Below are positions 1-11,500 of a stretch of DNA of 64,000 nucleotides, one piece after another. The stretch is from Scolanthus callimorphus (taxonomy: Eukaryota > Cnidaria > Anthozoa > Actiniaria > Edwardsiidae), in contig CM066919.1 of assembly GCA_033964015.1 (NCBI GenBank), positions 22,537,421-22,601,420 on the forward strand, written 5' to 3'. The notes beneath the pieces were generated by a model. That model was given only the letters and a program-made list of their open reading frames with translations. It did not search any database and was not told the DNA's origin. The stretch's first letter is position 1, and each line of letters opens with the position of its first letter. Made by a program: the position numbers and the translations under genes.

Positions 1-515
1 TTCGAGTTTTACAGTACACATCATTCCCATAAATACAGTAAATGTATGGGAAAATCTCCTGAGAAAGGGGGGCCGCGGCCAATTTAAGGAGCTAAAAGTG
101 CCAATATGCTGGCCCGGTCTGCAATATGGTCTGCAAAAAACATGAAGCCTTCTCCGTGACCACCCCGCCCTATGGAACGCTTTGCCATCTAACCTCAGGG
201 AAAACTCACCTTTTTAGGCAAGCATACTCTTATATATTATATGAGTAGTTTTTTGGAATTTATTGTTATCTATACATATTATTTAAATTTATATTAGTTA
301 CGGTTTTTAGATTTCTAGAGTTGTAAAGCGCATTAGATCAATATATATTTTAATGTTATTTGCGCTATATAAATAATAAATTATTATTATTATTATCAAC
401 TGGTTCGGCTACCCAATAGGGAAAGTCTGAACCATTACGCTAATGTCACACCACCGGAATTTCCTGCTAAATGGAAAGCTTTCTGGGTCTCAAGGGCAGA
501 AGACAACACACTTTT

Positions 516-667
516 GCTATAGCGCTGTTCACTCTGTCGTCATCCATTGTTATTAATGTGCCAACCAGAGATCGATTGATTCACAGAACAAAGGGCGCTA
601 TTCAATCTATGGTTGGCACATTAGCATTACAAAGGCAATGTTGATAAACAGTGAATAGCGCTATAGC
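516..667. repeat. Inverted repeat around GCTATAGCGCTGTTCAC
   Basis: Arms 516-533 and 651-667 pair, and the inner GTGCCAACCA/TGGTTGGCAC also pairs. Likely a small MITE abutting the one at 667-884. Confidence 0.75.
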
Positions 668-884
668 AGGGTTCCCACGTGTTCCGGCTTTCAAAATTCC
701 AGGACTTTTAAGGACCTCTTCAAGGACGTTCCGAAACATTTAATGACCTTTCATAACGAAAAATGCGGGAAAATATTTCCATGACTTTTAATGACTTTGA
801 TGGGCTTTTGTAAAAATGTCAGGACTTTCCAGGCCTGGAAAAGGACATGACTTTCCAGGTTTTCAAGGACCCGTGGGAGCCCTG
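667..884. mobile_element. MITE with CAGGGTTCCCACG-type TIRs
   Basis: Ends CAGGGTTCCCACGT and CCGTGGGAGCCCTG. The interior is rich in CCAGGACTTT/AAAGTCCTGG motifs, a structure common in aquatic animal genomes. Confidence 0.82.
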
Positions 885-1438
885 TTTAAATAAACTCTAA
901 ATATCTAGAACCCATTACTCTAATAGTACGTTACGTTATTGTAAATACCGCTATAACTTAAATATAACTCGCGTTAGCTCGACCAGAGGCCAAAAAATAA
1001 CTAGAGAGTTGTTATATCTTAGTCCGGAAAAGTTGGACAGGGTCAGTGACTATTTTAGAACACCATTTTACTCTCTGACAATAGTTTTAGTCTTTTGTGA
1101 ATTTGAACTTCACTTTTTGCATTGTGTATTGCGTTGTTCACGCACCACCCCCAAAATATGGGAGCACTCCTCCTCTCCCCTACCCCCTAAGCCGTCCTCC
1201 TCAAAAGGAAACTATAGTACAACGCCAAGAACAGCTAGGTTATGTTCGTAAGTTTTCACCACGCAGCTTGTTGTGAATGCCATACTATCCTGACGCCTCT
1301 ATTCCTACTCCGGTTCATAAGATCGCCGTAATCTTCGGAATTGTTTCTATATTTCATGTTGCGATCTTGGGCGATCTTAGGATCCGGAGTAGGCTAAACA
1401 CGTCCTTAGAAATGTTCAATATGGGCAGTCTCTCCCTC

Positions 1439-4400
1439 TCACAGTCCCCTGAGTGTCCCATAACCAGATCCTTCGAATGAGTCGGACTCCAGCAACCGCC
1501 TATTGGCGGCCTCACGAAAGCTTCGCCTTGTCCAGCCATACACTATGGAGTTCAGGAAACCCTGCATTGGCGCCGTCAACCCTGATGAAAGAACAATTGA
1601 GAAAGTTATTATTTACGTAGAGAAATAAAGAGCAATAATCTGACAATAAGTACGTTCCTTCAACTGCTTCAAGTCCCTATATATTCTGGTATGGCTTAGC
1701 TAATAATCCAGTTAACAACTAATCCCAAAAATTTGACGAACAGCCCGAGGCAAAGACGAAGCCAAGGTGACTATTCGACTTACCTGAATAACAAATAATG
1801 GGAACATCTTTCGGACTAACCGATTGCTGACTTCATTTCTCACGTCGCTGTCCAAGTCGGCAGATGCTATGACTAGAGCTGCAAAAAACACAATGAATTT
1901 ATTGCAGGTGATGAATATCAAAGGTGCAGTATGCAAAACCAAACGGCAACTCAGTCACTTGATATTAGGCCAGTAAATAATCATAAGGGGGTCCAAAAGT
2001 GATCTATGCTAAATTAATTATGCTGAAATATTCAAGATAACGCGGGTATGACTAAGGTGAATGCAGCATTCCAGCGTTTCGCACTTGTCATGCGCACATG
2101 TACATAAATAAAGCAGAAACGTGCATAGAGGATGGAGAAGGTTGAAAAAGAGCGTGTGCGGCATGGTGTTTAAGGCGGAACAAACTTCAAATCCTCCAAC
2201 AAGCAAAAACTGTGAATGTGAATTGTTGTATGCCGTGGAAGATAAGACTGGGCAAACAGCCCTCTTCTTCATGTGGCTTTCTGCAAATAACCAAATACCA
2301 AATAACTTCCTGTTGATCATGCGTGCCTATGTTTTCCAACTTGGGAGTGGGTTTGTGAGATGTGCTGGGGTATCCCAGTGATACATGTAAAACATACCTG
2401 GGCTCCAGCATAATAAGAATATCATGATGTACAAGAAAATCCTTTGGCGCATGTCATCAACACTTTGCCGCTGCCTATTTGTCAGAATGCCAATCCGCAT
2501 GACGGCTTTTCTGTAGAGTCTGTCTGACAAAAAATACATGACCTGCAACAAAAAGTTCAAAATTGTTCAAAAATAAATAACCTTACCTAATAGACATGCC
2601 GGACTTGAAACTATGACCAGCTGGTTCAGTATTGACGACCAAACACATAAACAAATTAGTCCCAGAGGTAATCGAATATTCATTTATTATTCAATACACC
2701 GATGCGCGGCAAAAATTTGGTTATTGAAACTCCAATATCTGTCTTCCGCATATGACAATATACCTGCGATATCTGTGATCACAGCGAAACTTGATGTGTT
2801 GAGATGTTTAAATATTAAAACCATTATCCTTTCGCAGCAACGGTCACAGTCACGGCGCGGCAGTAAAACTTTGTCGCGGCACTTTTCACAGTTATACGAA
2901 ATTTGCTCTATTCAGCACGGTCTCAAATCTTATGTTTCATGGCAGAACGTCAAAGGCTACCATAAGCGCAATGATAGAGAGACTCAAAGTGGAGGCCAGC
3001 ATCACAGATCCATAAACTTGCCAAATAAATTTGTCATCCTACAAGAAAAATGTATATTGTAAGCATACAGCGTAATAGAACATAAATAATAGTCTTTATT
3101 CTATCTATTAACCGGTGGGTCTCATTTGCAGGTCACACATCGCAAGCTAACTATTTCCAGTACAGGTTTCTCAAAACTGATTTACAAGTTTTCCAAAATC
3201 GCAGACTCACGTTCAGCGACTCTAACCCATTTTCCCAACCTAAAGTAAGTAACCATTCACAGACCTTGTTCACGGACGTGAGCCTGCATTCCAATACTAG
3301 AAAACGTGACTTGCGAGCTACAAATGAGACCGCCGGCTGTTTATTAACAACATCACTAAGATTAGTTACAAAAGCAGCAAGCTTACTTTTGCTGATGCTC
3401 TAGGTCGATCAAACAGGAGAAGACATCTAGAAACAAAGTGTAAATGTTAAGGGACATCAACAGGGGAAGCAGAGGGGGTGTGAAGCAACCACAATTTGCA
3501 CCATTTTGTTGCACTACAGGGTCCGGTGCTCGAAAGTGGTTTAGCACTAATCCAGGATTAATTACCATGGTGACTCGATGGTTTTGTTCAGAACTAAACC
3601 TGGTTTAAATTTAATCCACCTTTGAAACAACCCGCGCCAGAAGAACAGTTTGTACAATTCCTTCCTTATCCCCAGTTTAGTTCTGCCTCATTAGGCAATT
3701 TTCATGCACACAAGAATTAAAACAAACCAATTTTAAAAAGTGACAGGTTTCACAACCATCCTTCTCTATGCTTGGATCCATTTATCCTTTGCTTGTATGC
3801 TAGCAGGAAGGGATTAACTGGAATGGATTATTCTTGTTCACCTGTCACAAACTGGTTCCTTTCTGTCACGATATTTTGCTACCAGAGGGGTCATCAGAAT
3901 TAGAGGAATAGACCTAGGAAAAAGCAGATTGTGAGCGAGCTAATTAAAGCAAGCTAGTGCAGATTGTCTCTCCAATAGACCTACCAATTTTGACAAGCCA
4001 GAGAAACTTACCAACAGCAAAATAAAGAATCCTAAACACCCATATATAGAATGTGTTGGTAGATACCTAAAAAGAAGGAAAATATGCTAAATTCTCTATC
4101 ATGTATAATGTCATGTAGGAAGTGACACCATAAAAGGGAAGGGGCATATCCAGAGCTGTCAGAATGTTTTGAGAAAAGTAGCCAGTGGCTGCAAAAGAAG
4201 CCAACATGCAAATTTCATAGCTTCACAGCAACAAGTTAGTTTCCTCAATTTTTAGGATTCTAGTTTTTATTTCATTTTTGCAAACAATGAGGTGTGCTTG
4301 AGACTGCATTTAACAAAGTTCTGTGGTTCAAAGTTTTGTGTCTCACATTTGGCAAAAAGTAGTGGGTGATTAAACCTGCTGGAGCTCCGGCTGTCACCGG

Positions 4401-5674
4401 CTTTTTCTGACAGCTTTGCATATCCAGAGGAAGGAAGACACATAATTTCAACATTTTCTAACCTAACTTTATAATATTATTTTCTTTTCTTACAGTAGTG
4501 AAGTAAAGATTCTGTATGCAGTAGGTTCTTTCCTGTAGTCTGATGTAGACATTGATGGCATAGTTGAGAGTCAGCAGAAAAGTGGTGATGTGGAAGACCT
4601 GAAGACGGAAGATGAAACATCATGATGACCCTCCTTGCGAGTGTCAACGTTTAACTTCTTTTAGAAAGAAATGTGGTGTCAGACGGCAATTATCAGGAAA
4701 GACAAAAACTGGTAAATCTAGCTGAAATATATCACCCCTAGCTTGAGCCAAATTATTAAAAAATTTGATAATAATAATAATAATATATTTGAGAAAGCGA
4801 TGTTTATGATCCCAAAAACAGATTTTAACTTGAAAAAAAAAAGCTGATTTTCTTTACAGATTTTAGATATATTGCAGTTTTGCCTTGTGAGGCTGCAAAT
4901 GATTAAGCCTGTGGGCCATGTGACGTAGCCAGAGGTATTGTTCTCGAATGATACCTTCAATGACACACCGGCCACACCGGCCAATATTTTATTGTTCTTC
5001 AAGGGAGTCATCAGAAATACATATAATTGGAATTAGTACCTCAGCAACAACATCAATATAGAAGCAGGCTGTGACAATCGCATGCTTATCATTCACAGAA
5101 AGCCATAAAACAGCTCCCAGCAACCACACCAGGGACAGACAGAAGTCCCCAAGAGCAAGATGGAATAATGGTCGGACCTGAGAAAATATTCATACAGAAA
5201 CAATGTTAGTAATACAGCAATTACACAAGATTGAGAGCAAAATGTGTGCAAAATTATGTGGAAAATCATCAATGACATGGCAAATGTATAAAGCATGAGT
5301 GGGCTTTGAGGAATTCACACTAGAAATAAAAATAATAGTATTAGTAGTAATTGCAAATGGTAATTTCACCTCTGGATTTCGTATAACTCTTCTTGATAGG
5401 GATGAATATATATTGAACCAGACCAATAATGCTGAAAGGGAACAAGAAAATAGTTGACTCTTCATCAGGGAAAAAACTTTTTGTAGTGATTCATGAAAAC
5501 ATATCCATTACTTTTCACATCATACCTTAATGAGGATGACACACAGTAGATGATACTTATAACCTGAAGTTCATTAAATTTCTGTAGAAACCAGAATTGA
5601 TCATCTTGATTAGTTGCCATTAATGGACATTGAACATGAATAGACCTCTTTTGCTTGGCATAATGTTGTCCCAT
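1439..5674 (-). CDS. Seven-transmembrane receptor, GPR157/TMEM116-like (multi-exon)
   Basis: A spliced membrane-protein gene, probably a G-protein-coupled receptor. Exons seen in order: 5526-5620 (ATG at 5620, or in frame at 5674), 5370-5431, 5040-5177, 4012-4066, 3842-3913, 3387-3426, 2961-3038, 2398-2542, 1784-1878, 1439-1561 (TGA at 1439-1441). Exon 3 carries the intracellular-loop-1/TM2 signature RPLFHLALGD and a TM3-type Cys. Exon 4 is TM3-like, exon 5 TM4-like. The 2961-3038 exon is TM5, 2398-2542 ends in the TM6 motif CWSP, and the last exon holds GFLNSIVYGW, typical of TM7. Exons 5 to 10 join in one frame with consensus splice sites. The junctions between exons 1-2-3 and 4-5 do not keep phase, so either a small exon was missed or bases are wrong. 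The TM6 and TM7 motifs resemble the GPR157/cAMP-receptor-like group. The ligand cannot be inferred. Class is fairly sure, subfamily uncertain. Confidence 0.68.
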
Positions 5675-5865
5675 TTCAGATCACATGGCATTCCCCCAAG
5701 TATTCTTTCTTTGTTTTACTGCTACGCACCAAAGGATATATGAATATGGAAGCACCCAAACAAAGGAAGATTATTCAAATGAATGCCACATGATCTGAAA
5801 TGGGCACAACCTTACATCCAAGCGAAAGAGGTCTATTGGGAGCCAGTTGTTTAGGTGTACCACCC

Positions 5866-6255
5866 GGGGGGTTCTCCCATGTAAGAGTGATAGGGGTGCT
5901 CGTCGGGACATCAGAAAATATACCCTAAAAAATACCAGGACATAAAAAATCCAACCCCTAAAAAAACTTTAGAAAACAAAATGACCCCTAAAGAATACCA
6001 ACAATAAACCTTTTTTGTTATTGTTTCTCATCTCAAAACAAGCTTATTTTAGAGCTATAAATGAACAAGGAAAGAAGAAAACGTTTTACTTGGTTTGGGA
6101 CCCTTTCATTCATTTGCGCACCCCTAAAAAATACCATTTATTAGTGAAAGCCACAATTTTTCTCCGATACCCCCTAAAAAATACCGGAGAGTCGATTTTG
6201 ACCCCTAAAAAATACGACGAGCACCCTCTATCAGGTCGACATGTGAAGAACCCCC
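5866..6255. mobile_element. MITE with long imperfect TIRs and CCCCTAAAAAATACC repeats
   Basis: Left arm 5866-5905 and right arm 6214-6255 pair around GCTCGTCG/CGACGAGC. Inside, the unit ACCCCTAAAAAATACC recurs several times. Intergenic between the receptor gene and HADHB. Confidence 0.82.
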
Positions 6256-6602
6256 ACTCACTAGTGATCACTTTAGTATGACAATCCACAGGAGTGCTGA
6301 CAATTCAGAGGCAGATCCAGTTTTGGAAAGGGAGCCTTAGTCCTTGGCAAAAGAAAATACTATATTCTACTACCATTTTCAAGCTACTGTGGAGATGTGT
6401 TCGAGCCTGTTCGCGACTTTTCCATGTAGCTGTGCATGAAAGCTATAATTGGTTGTAAACGCCTTATATGGAAGTGCGCGTGTTGTAAATAGTCAAGTTC
6501 GCAAGAAAAAATGAGTCCACAAGTTCGTCTTCGTAGAGCGTTGTCTCTGTGGTTTCTTTCTCTCGTGCGGGAGCAGTTTTTGGGCCGCTCGTCTGGGTCA
6601 CA

Positions 6603-6813
6603 CTACCATGAACAGCAAACTATTTTCCAAGTTTTAAGACGCTTCAAACGTTCATGTTTTGTCGATAAACAGTTGTGTTTCTCGCATGCTGATTGGCTGC
6701 TGTTTTGACCGTTATTTTTCAGCCAATCAGATAGAGAAACTTGACTTTTTCCGACAAAACGTGCACCTTTGAAGCATCTAAAAACTCGGAAAAAAGTTTG
6801 CTGTTCACGGTAG
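6603..6813. mobile_element. MITE-like inverted repeat
   Basis: Arms CTACCATGAACAGCAAACTA (6603 on) and GTTTGCTGTTCACGGTAG (to 6813); the inner arms around GATTGGCTG/CAGCCAATC also pair. Confidence 0.78.
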
Positions 6814-8507
6814 CTCGAAAATGGTAGTATGACTCCTAGATATTTTTCTCAAAATTGTTTCAAGGATAAACCTCGCTCTTCCCCAAAAATATTTTACTTA
6901 GCTCATAAAATGCGCAATATCTCACTGCACTGTCAAGTTCACGTGTGAATACTGCTTTCAACATGTTCAAGCAAGCACACTTGAATGTCTCGTCTGTCGT
7001 AACAACTTGCGATAAACGTTTTACTCTACCACATCAACTCACCCATGTTTCACTTCCACTTGGCTGTATTATACAACGAGGTGCCACCCCGCTATGTGTT
7101 GTATTGGACATGATTGTGATCCTTCTAGAAAACTTGATCGAGTTCCAACACCAAAGCTGTCCTGTCACGTACTTCTTCTCTCTTTCACTTTCGCGATGTT
7201 GCTTGAATTCGCTTCATCAAGTTGCAAGTTGCGAAAGTGTCGTTTCACTTCCAAATCCATCCGGGTGAGATGGCTAAATGCAGTTTTACAACATCAAATA
7301 TGCGACATTTCAGTTTCCCGTGCAATCATTTCTGCTGTTTTGAGTTGAAGAAGTGTTGATTAAAATAGCCAGCGGCAATCACGTGACGCATGCGTGTGTT
7401 GATAAGCAGCTTCCACAGGAAAACCGAAAATGGCGGGAAAGATATGCAGGATTGCCGCCCGAAAATCAGCTGAGTGCACTAGCGAAAAGATTAGTAAGAT
7501 CGTTACGAATAAACTGCGAAATGATTGTGAAGATTTGACATCGAAAGAGTATGTTTCGTTACGTAAGCTTTGTGTTATGAACTTTAGAACATGCGGTAAC
7601 TGAGTGCTCAGACGCGCGCAGCTGGTGAAATTTTTGGCAGCGCATTATCGCAAGTTCCCGTAGAGTTTCACGGCTCATCGCTTTTTTTTTCACTCCTTTT
7701 ACCAGTTTTATTTGCTCTGAAACTCCAGAGAAATTTTCGCTACACAGGATGCAGCTTCCATTGCACTATTGTACTCTCTCAAGAGAAAATGTCTCCAATG
7801 ATAGAAGACAGGAAAAAACTTTCCTTCAAGCAAACAGAACTTTTGATAAGATTCTTGGTTTTTGACGCGCGACCTTGAATGACTGGACCCAACAGCGAAA
7901 TGAAGGAACGCTTACTTCGCCTGGGGCCAATGCAACAGTTTCTTTGATACAAATAAGAGAATACTGCAACTGTCGCCCGAACTTTGAACAGTAGCGGGAG
8001 GGATTGATGCAGGCAGACGTATTAAGATTTATTTAGAGACGTCTTGTCCCATAACCATGGCGATGCCTTTTGCATCTTTCACAATAACGCACGAAAAAAA
8101 AAACATCTGTTGCGAATTCAGAAAAGGGGGAAGGGCGGATAGTGATAATATAGGGACCAAAAATTGCGATCAGCAAAACACAGTAAATGTATGAGAAAAT
8201 CTCCCGTTAAAAAGGGGGACCCCCTGAACTCGAATCCGCTCCTGGGAATCAAGCCATTTCAAATCAAATCAGCCATTACACGTCAAAAAGAGATGAGCTC
8301 ACTTGAGTTAAACAACACCTTTTATTACCGTGTCGGTGAACACATTTTACAAAAGAGCATCCTTGTCTTAACCATGTCTTAACTGTCAGTGCTTTAGGTA
8401 CTCGAGCGATGTAATGACTGCCCTGCGAAGGCAAACTAAAAGGTCTGGTGCGCTTCATGTTGCAGCCATCAATGCGAATTATTAACAGATTAGGCGAGTT
8501 GCCAGAC

Positions 8508-11500
8508 TCAGGGGTATTTCTCGACGATCATGCCGTGGCCCTGCGGAGATAAGACGCCAGGAATGAGTACATTAGTTAAGCATCAGAGCACACCTTTCTA
8601 TGACTTTATCGGCGCAATAGAGCACGCGCCAAATAGAGTACTTGTGATGTTGGGAGAGACACTCGAAACGTTTTAAAATCACTCGCCCGTGGCTCATGAT
8701 TTTACAACTTTCTCGTGTCTCTCCCAACATCACAAGTACTCTATTTGCCGATAAAATAGAAAGTATGATATAGCGGGGGAGAACCACTACAGATTTGGAC
8801 CAATCAAAGCGCGCGTTATATCGTAGCTATATTATAATAGGGTATAAACAGCATGATATAGCATAGCCTCGCATACGGAAATATGTTCCTAACGCAGATT
8901 ATTGTTCCCCTATTCATCAATAACAAAACTGCTGGAGATTTGTCGTCACAACACAGCACCGGCACTCCCTTGATCACACATGTCGTATCAAGTTTCTCGT
9001 CTGTTTGTTTAAATATTTATGAAATAGCTAAGATTTTGCGCACGCTCTGATGGTTGAGAGTAGTGCATTCTCACAGTATAAATGCACGGCAGATCAAAGG
9101 CGGATATAAAGCAATAAAATGCGGACTTCTGTGGTTTATAATGTGATAAACGCACTTGGGATGCTGGAAAAACACTTGAAAAGTTTCTCGTACGTTTATC
9201 ACATTATAGATCACGGAAATCCGCTAGAACGTCAACCATAAGAAGGAAAAGAGTTTGCCTCCGATGAATGTCAAGAGTTTGATCCGTTTAGGGATTCTTC
9301 TTGTGCCCTTTGGTAAACTGTTGTCCCCAGAGCTCACCGGCTCAGATCGTCTCGCGGGGGAGGAGGGGGCATAGGGGACCCCCGAATACCGTAATATCGT
9401 GTCCAAAAAAGGAAAATACCATAATATCGGGTCAAAAATTCGCAAATACCGCGATATCGTGTCTAGAATTTGCTCCACAATATAATAATCATTGCATCTG
9501 ACTGGCAGTGTAAATAAACTGGTTCAGGAAGCCAAACGCAGAATGTTTCCCATGGTATAACTTCAACACGACCAAAACGAAATTGTAACTCTCAGATCTA
9601 TGAAACATCGGTCGCCGCAAAGAAATATTACCGAATTACCGTCATTTCAGATTTGTTTTCCCGAAAAACCGCGTGTTTTAAAGTGAAATTCCGCGTCCCG
9701 AGTGGAGTTAGAATATTGGCATATCGACGCGTCTTTTTAGCAGTTTCACCGAAATACCGAGGCAAATTTGTTCGAATACCGTAGTACCGCGAACCCCTAC
9801 GCCCCCCTCGGGGAGGTTCTGGTGACAGCCATTTGAAGGCCTTTGCTGATTTGGCTGATTTTGAACGTTGGGCATGCAAAGCGCAACGGCTCTGTCTCAA
9901 AGCTCGCGCATCATTCAATGGCTCTTACAGCGCCTCCAACGAGGAGACGCGCCGGGGAGCTCTGGGTACGAGAGTGGTAAACAGTCTCTCCTCGACCCCC
10001 CGGTGAGGAAAGAAAATGCAATGAGCCAATACATACCTGGCCACCGGCAGCACAGGCAGCGACCAAAGCGTACTTCCCTCCCTCTGCGTGTAGTCTGTTA
10101 GCGGCTGTAGTTACCAGCCTTACTCCAGTGGCGCCGAATGGATGGCCGATTGATAACGAACCACCCCATGAGTTAAACTTGCTCATGTCTGGGACTCCAA
10201 CCTGTAGACAGATACCAAACTCGTTTAGTAAAAACTATCAACATATCCCTTGTCCTCCAAACGTATCCGATGGGTGTGACAATGTTATGATCCAGAGCTG
10301 AAAGTAATTTTTCTTAGGGGTGGACCATTAGAAATTGGGGGAGGGGGGTGGCAATTTTTTTGCGCATGAATTTTTTTTCGGGGATCAGGTTGTGCAAGAA
10401 TTTTTTTTCGGAATTTATATCATGTTTTTTACTAGCTTGGATCTCTGCAAGATTTTTTTTTTGGAAGGATTGGCCTTGCTCGAATTTTGTTTTGGGAATT
10501 GCCTCCCCCAATTTCTAATGGTCCACCCCTTACTTGATCGTTTCCTACCGACAGACATGTGAATTCCCAACACTTGTGTCATTGAACATTCAGCTTTTCA
10601 CAAGAATGAGTTTCTGCAGAAATTCCCGGTGAAAGCCTTATGAAACACGCTCTCTCGTGTTTGATATATTACCAGGTTTTATTCAGAATCGCATAGCTCA
10701 ATTCTTACGCGCCCGTTGATTGGCTAAAAACGAGCGAGATTTAACGTGGAATCATGTCCCGCTCCATTTAATGGTTGAAATTCGACAAAAACACAGGTTA
10801 CCCGCGCAAAATCAAAGCTCGAATTATTATCAAATCTTTTTGCTATGGGATTCAAGAAAAATTCATCACTCGACTAGTTAATTCCACGTTAAATTTCACT
10901 TGAAAACGATATCGCATATCGATATTTTCGTGTGAAATTGATCGTCATGCGATGAATTTATCTGTAGAATTTGTAAAATCACGTTGCGATTTGTTTCCCT
11001 GCGGTCATATGAAACACATTCTAGTAGCTATCATGGTCTGCTATTACCTTTGAGCTTCTTCCCATATAATTTTGCGCAAACCAGTCTGAGTCCATGGCTT
11101 TCAAGTTGGAAAGAATCTGACCCTGTGGACAAGGGCAGAAATAATCGATACATGAACCGGAGATAAACAATAGTCAAAATATCATACATCAATTTAATTG
11201 AAAAATTACAGGTAACTTGAACGCTGATAATCAGACATTGTACTCACTTTCTCGATTCTGATTGGCTAACAGCGCTCGCTATACTTTGGAAATCGCGCAA
11301 TTTGAGGGTCTTCGAGAATCAGGTTATGATTCTTGATTCTACGCGCCCTATGCATCATGGGCCTAGAGCACTTGAATGGCTTTTAAGAAAGCACGTGTAT
11401 AAGAGAAAAATACACTTTGTTCATCGCGAAAGTATATTTTAATGAATCAATGTATAATAAAATAATGCTTCTTATACGTACTGCAAACGCTTCATGGTAC

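Larger units (their letters stand above)
1..1438. other. No gene seen; repeats
   Basis: Downstream flank of the receptor gene. Apart from the inverted repeats at 516-884 there is a microsatellite (ATT/AAT) near 365-400, and a segment at 41-100 (GTATGGGAAAATCTCCTGAG) with relatives at 8185-8240 and 13370-13410. Short open frames have no recognisable content. Confidence 0.6.
5675..8507. other. Intergenic, no gene seen
   Basis: Between the receptor start and the HADHB stop. Holds the two MITE-like elements at 5866 and 6603 and the HADHB 3' UTR with an AATAAA (minus strand) at 8321-8326. I found no coding exon on either strand. Confidence 0.6.

Noticed and set aside
1582..1784. Extending the receptor exon past 1784 or starting the last exon at 1581
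   Set aside because: Starting at 1581 puts a TGA in frame. The acceptor ending at 1562 joins CAG to GGT in phase and restores the QGFLN motif.
3387..3426. Reading this receptor exon as SCLIDLE, resembling the WCWIDLE loop of GPR157
   Set aside because: In that frame neither neighbour joins in phase. The other frame joins 3842-3913, this exon and 2961-3038 without a stop.
9911..10036. Continuation of the HADHB thiolase exon beyond AACAAGGQ
   Set aside because: Similarity stops exactly at the GTATGT donor, and the expected GHGMIVE end is found at 8508-8540 after a clear acceptor.
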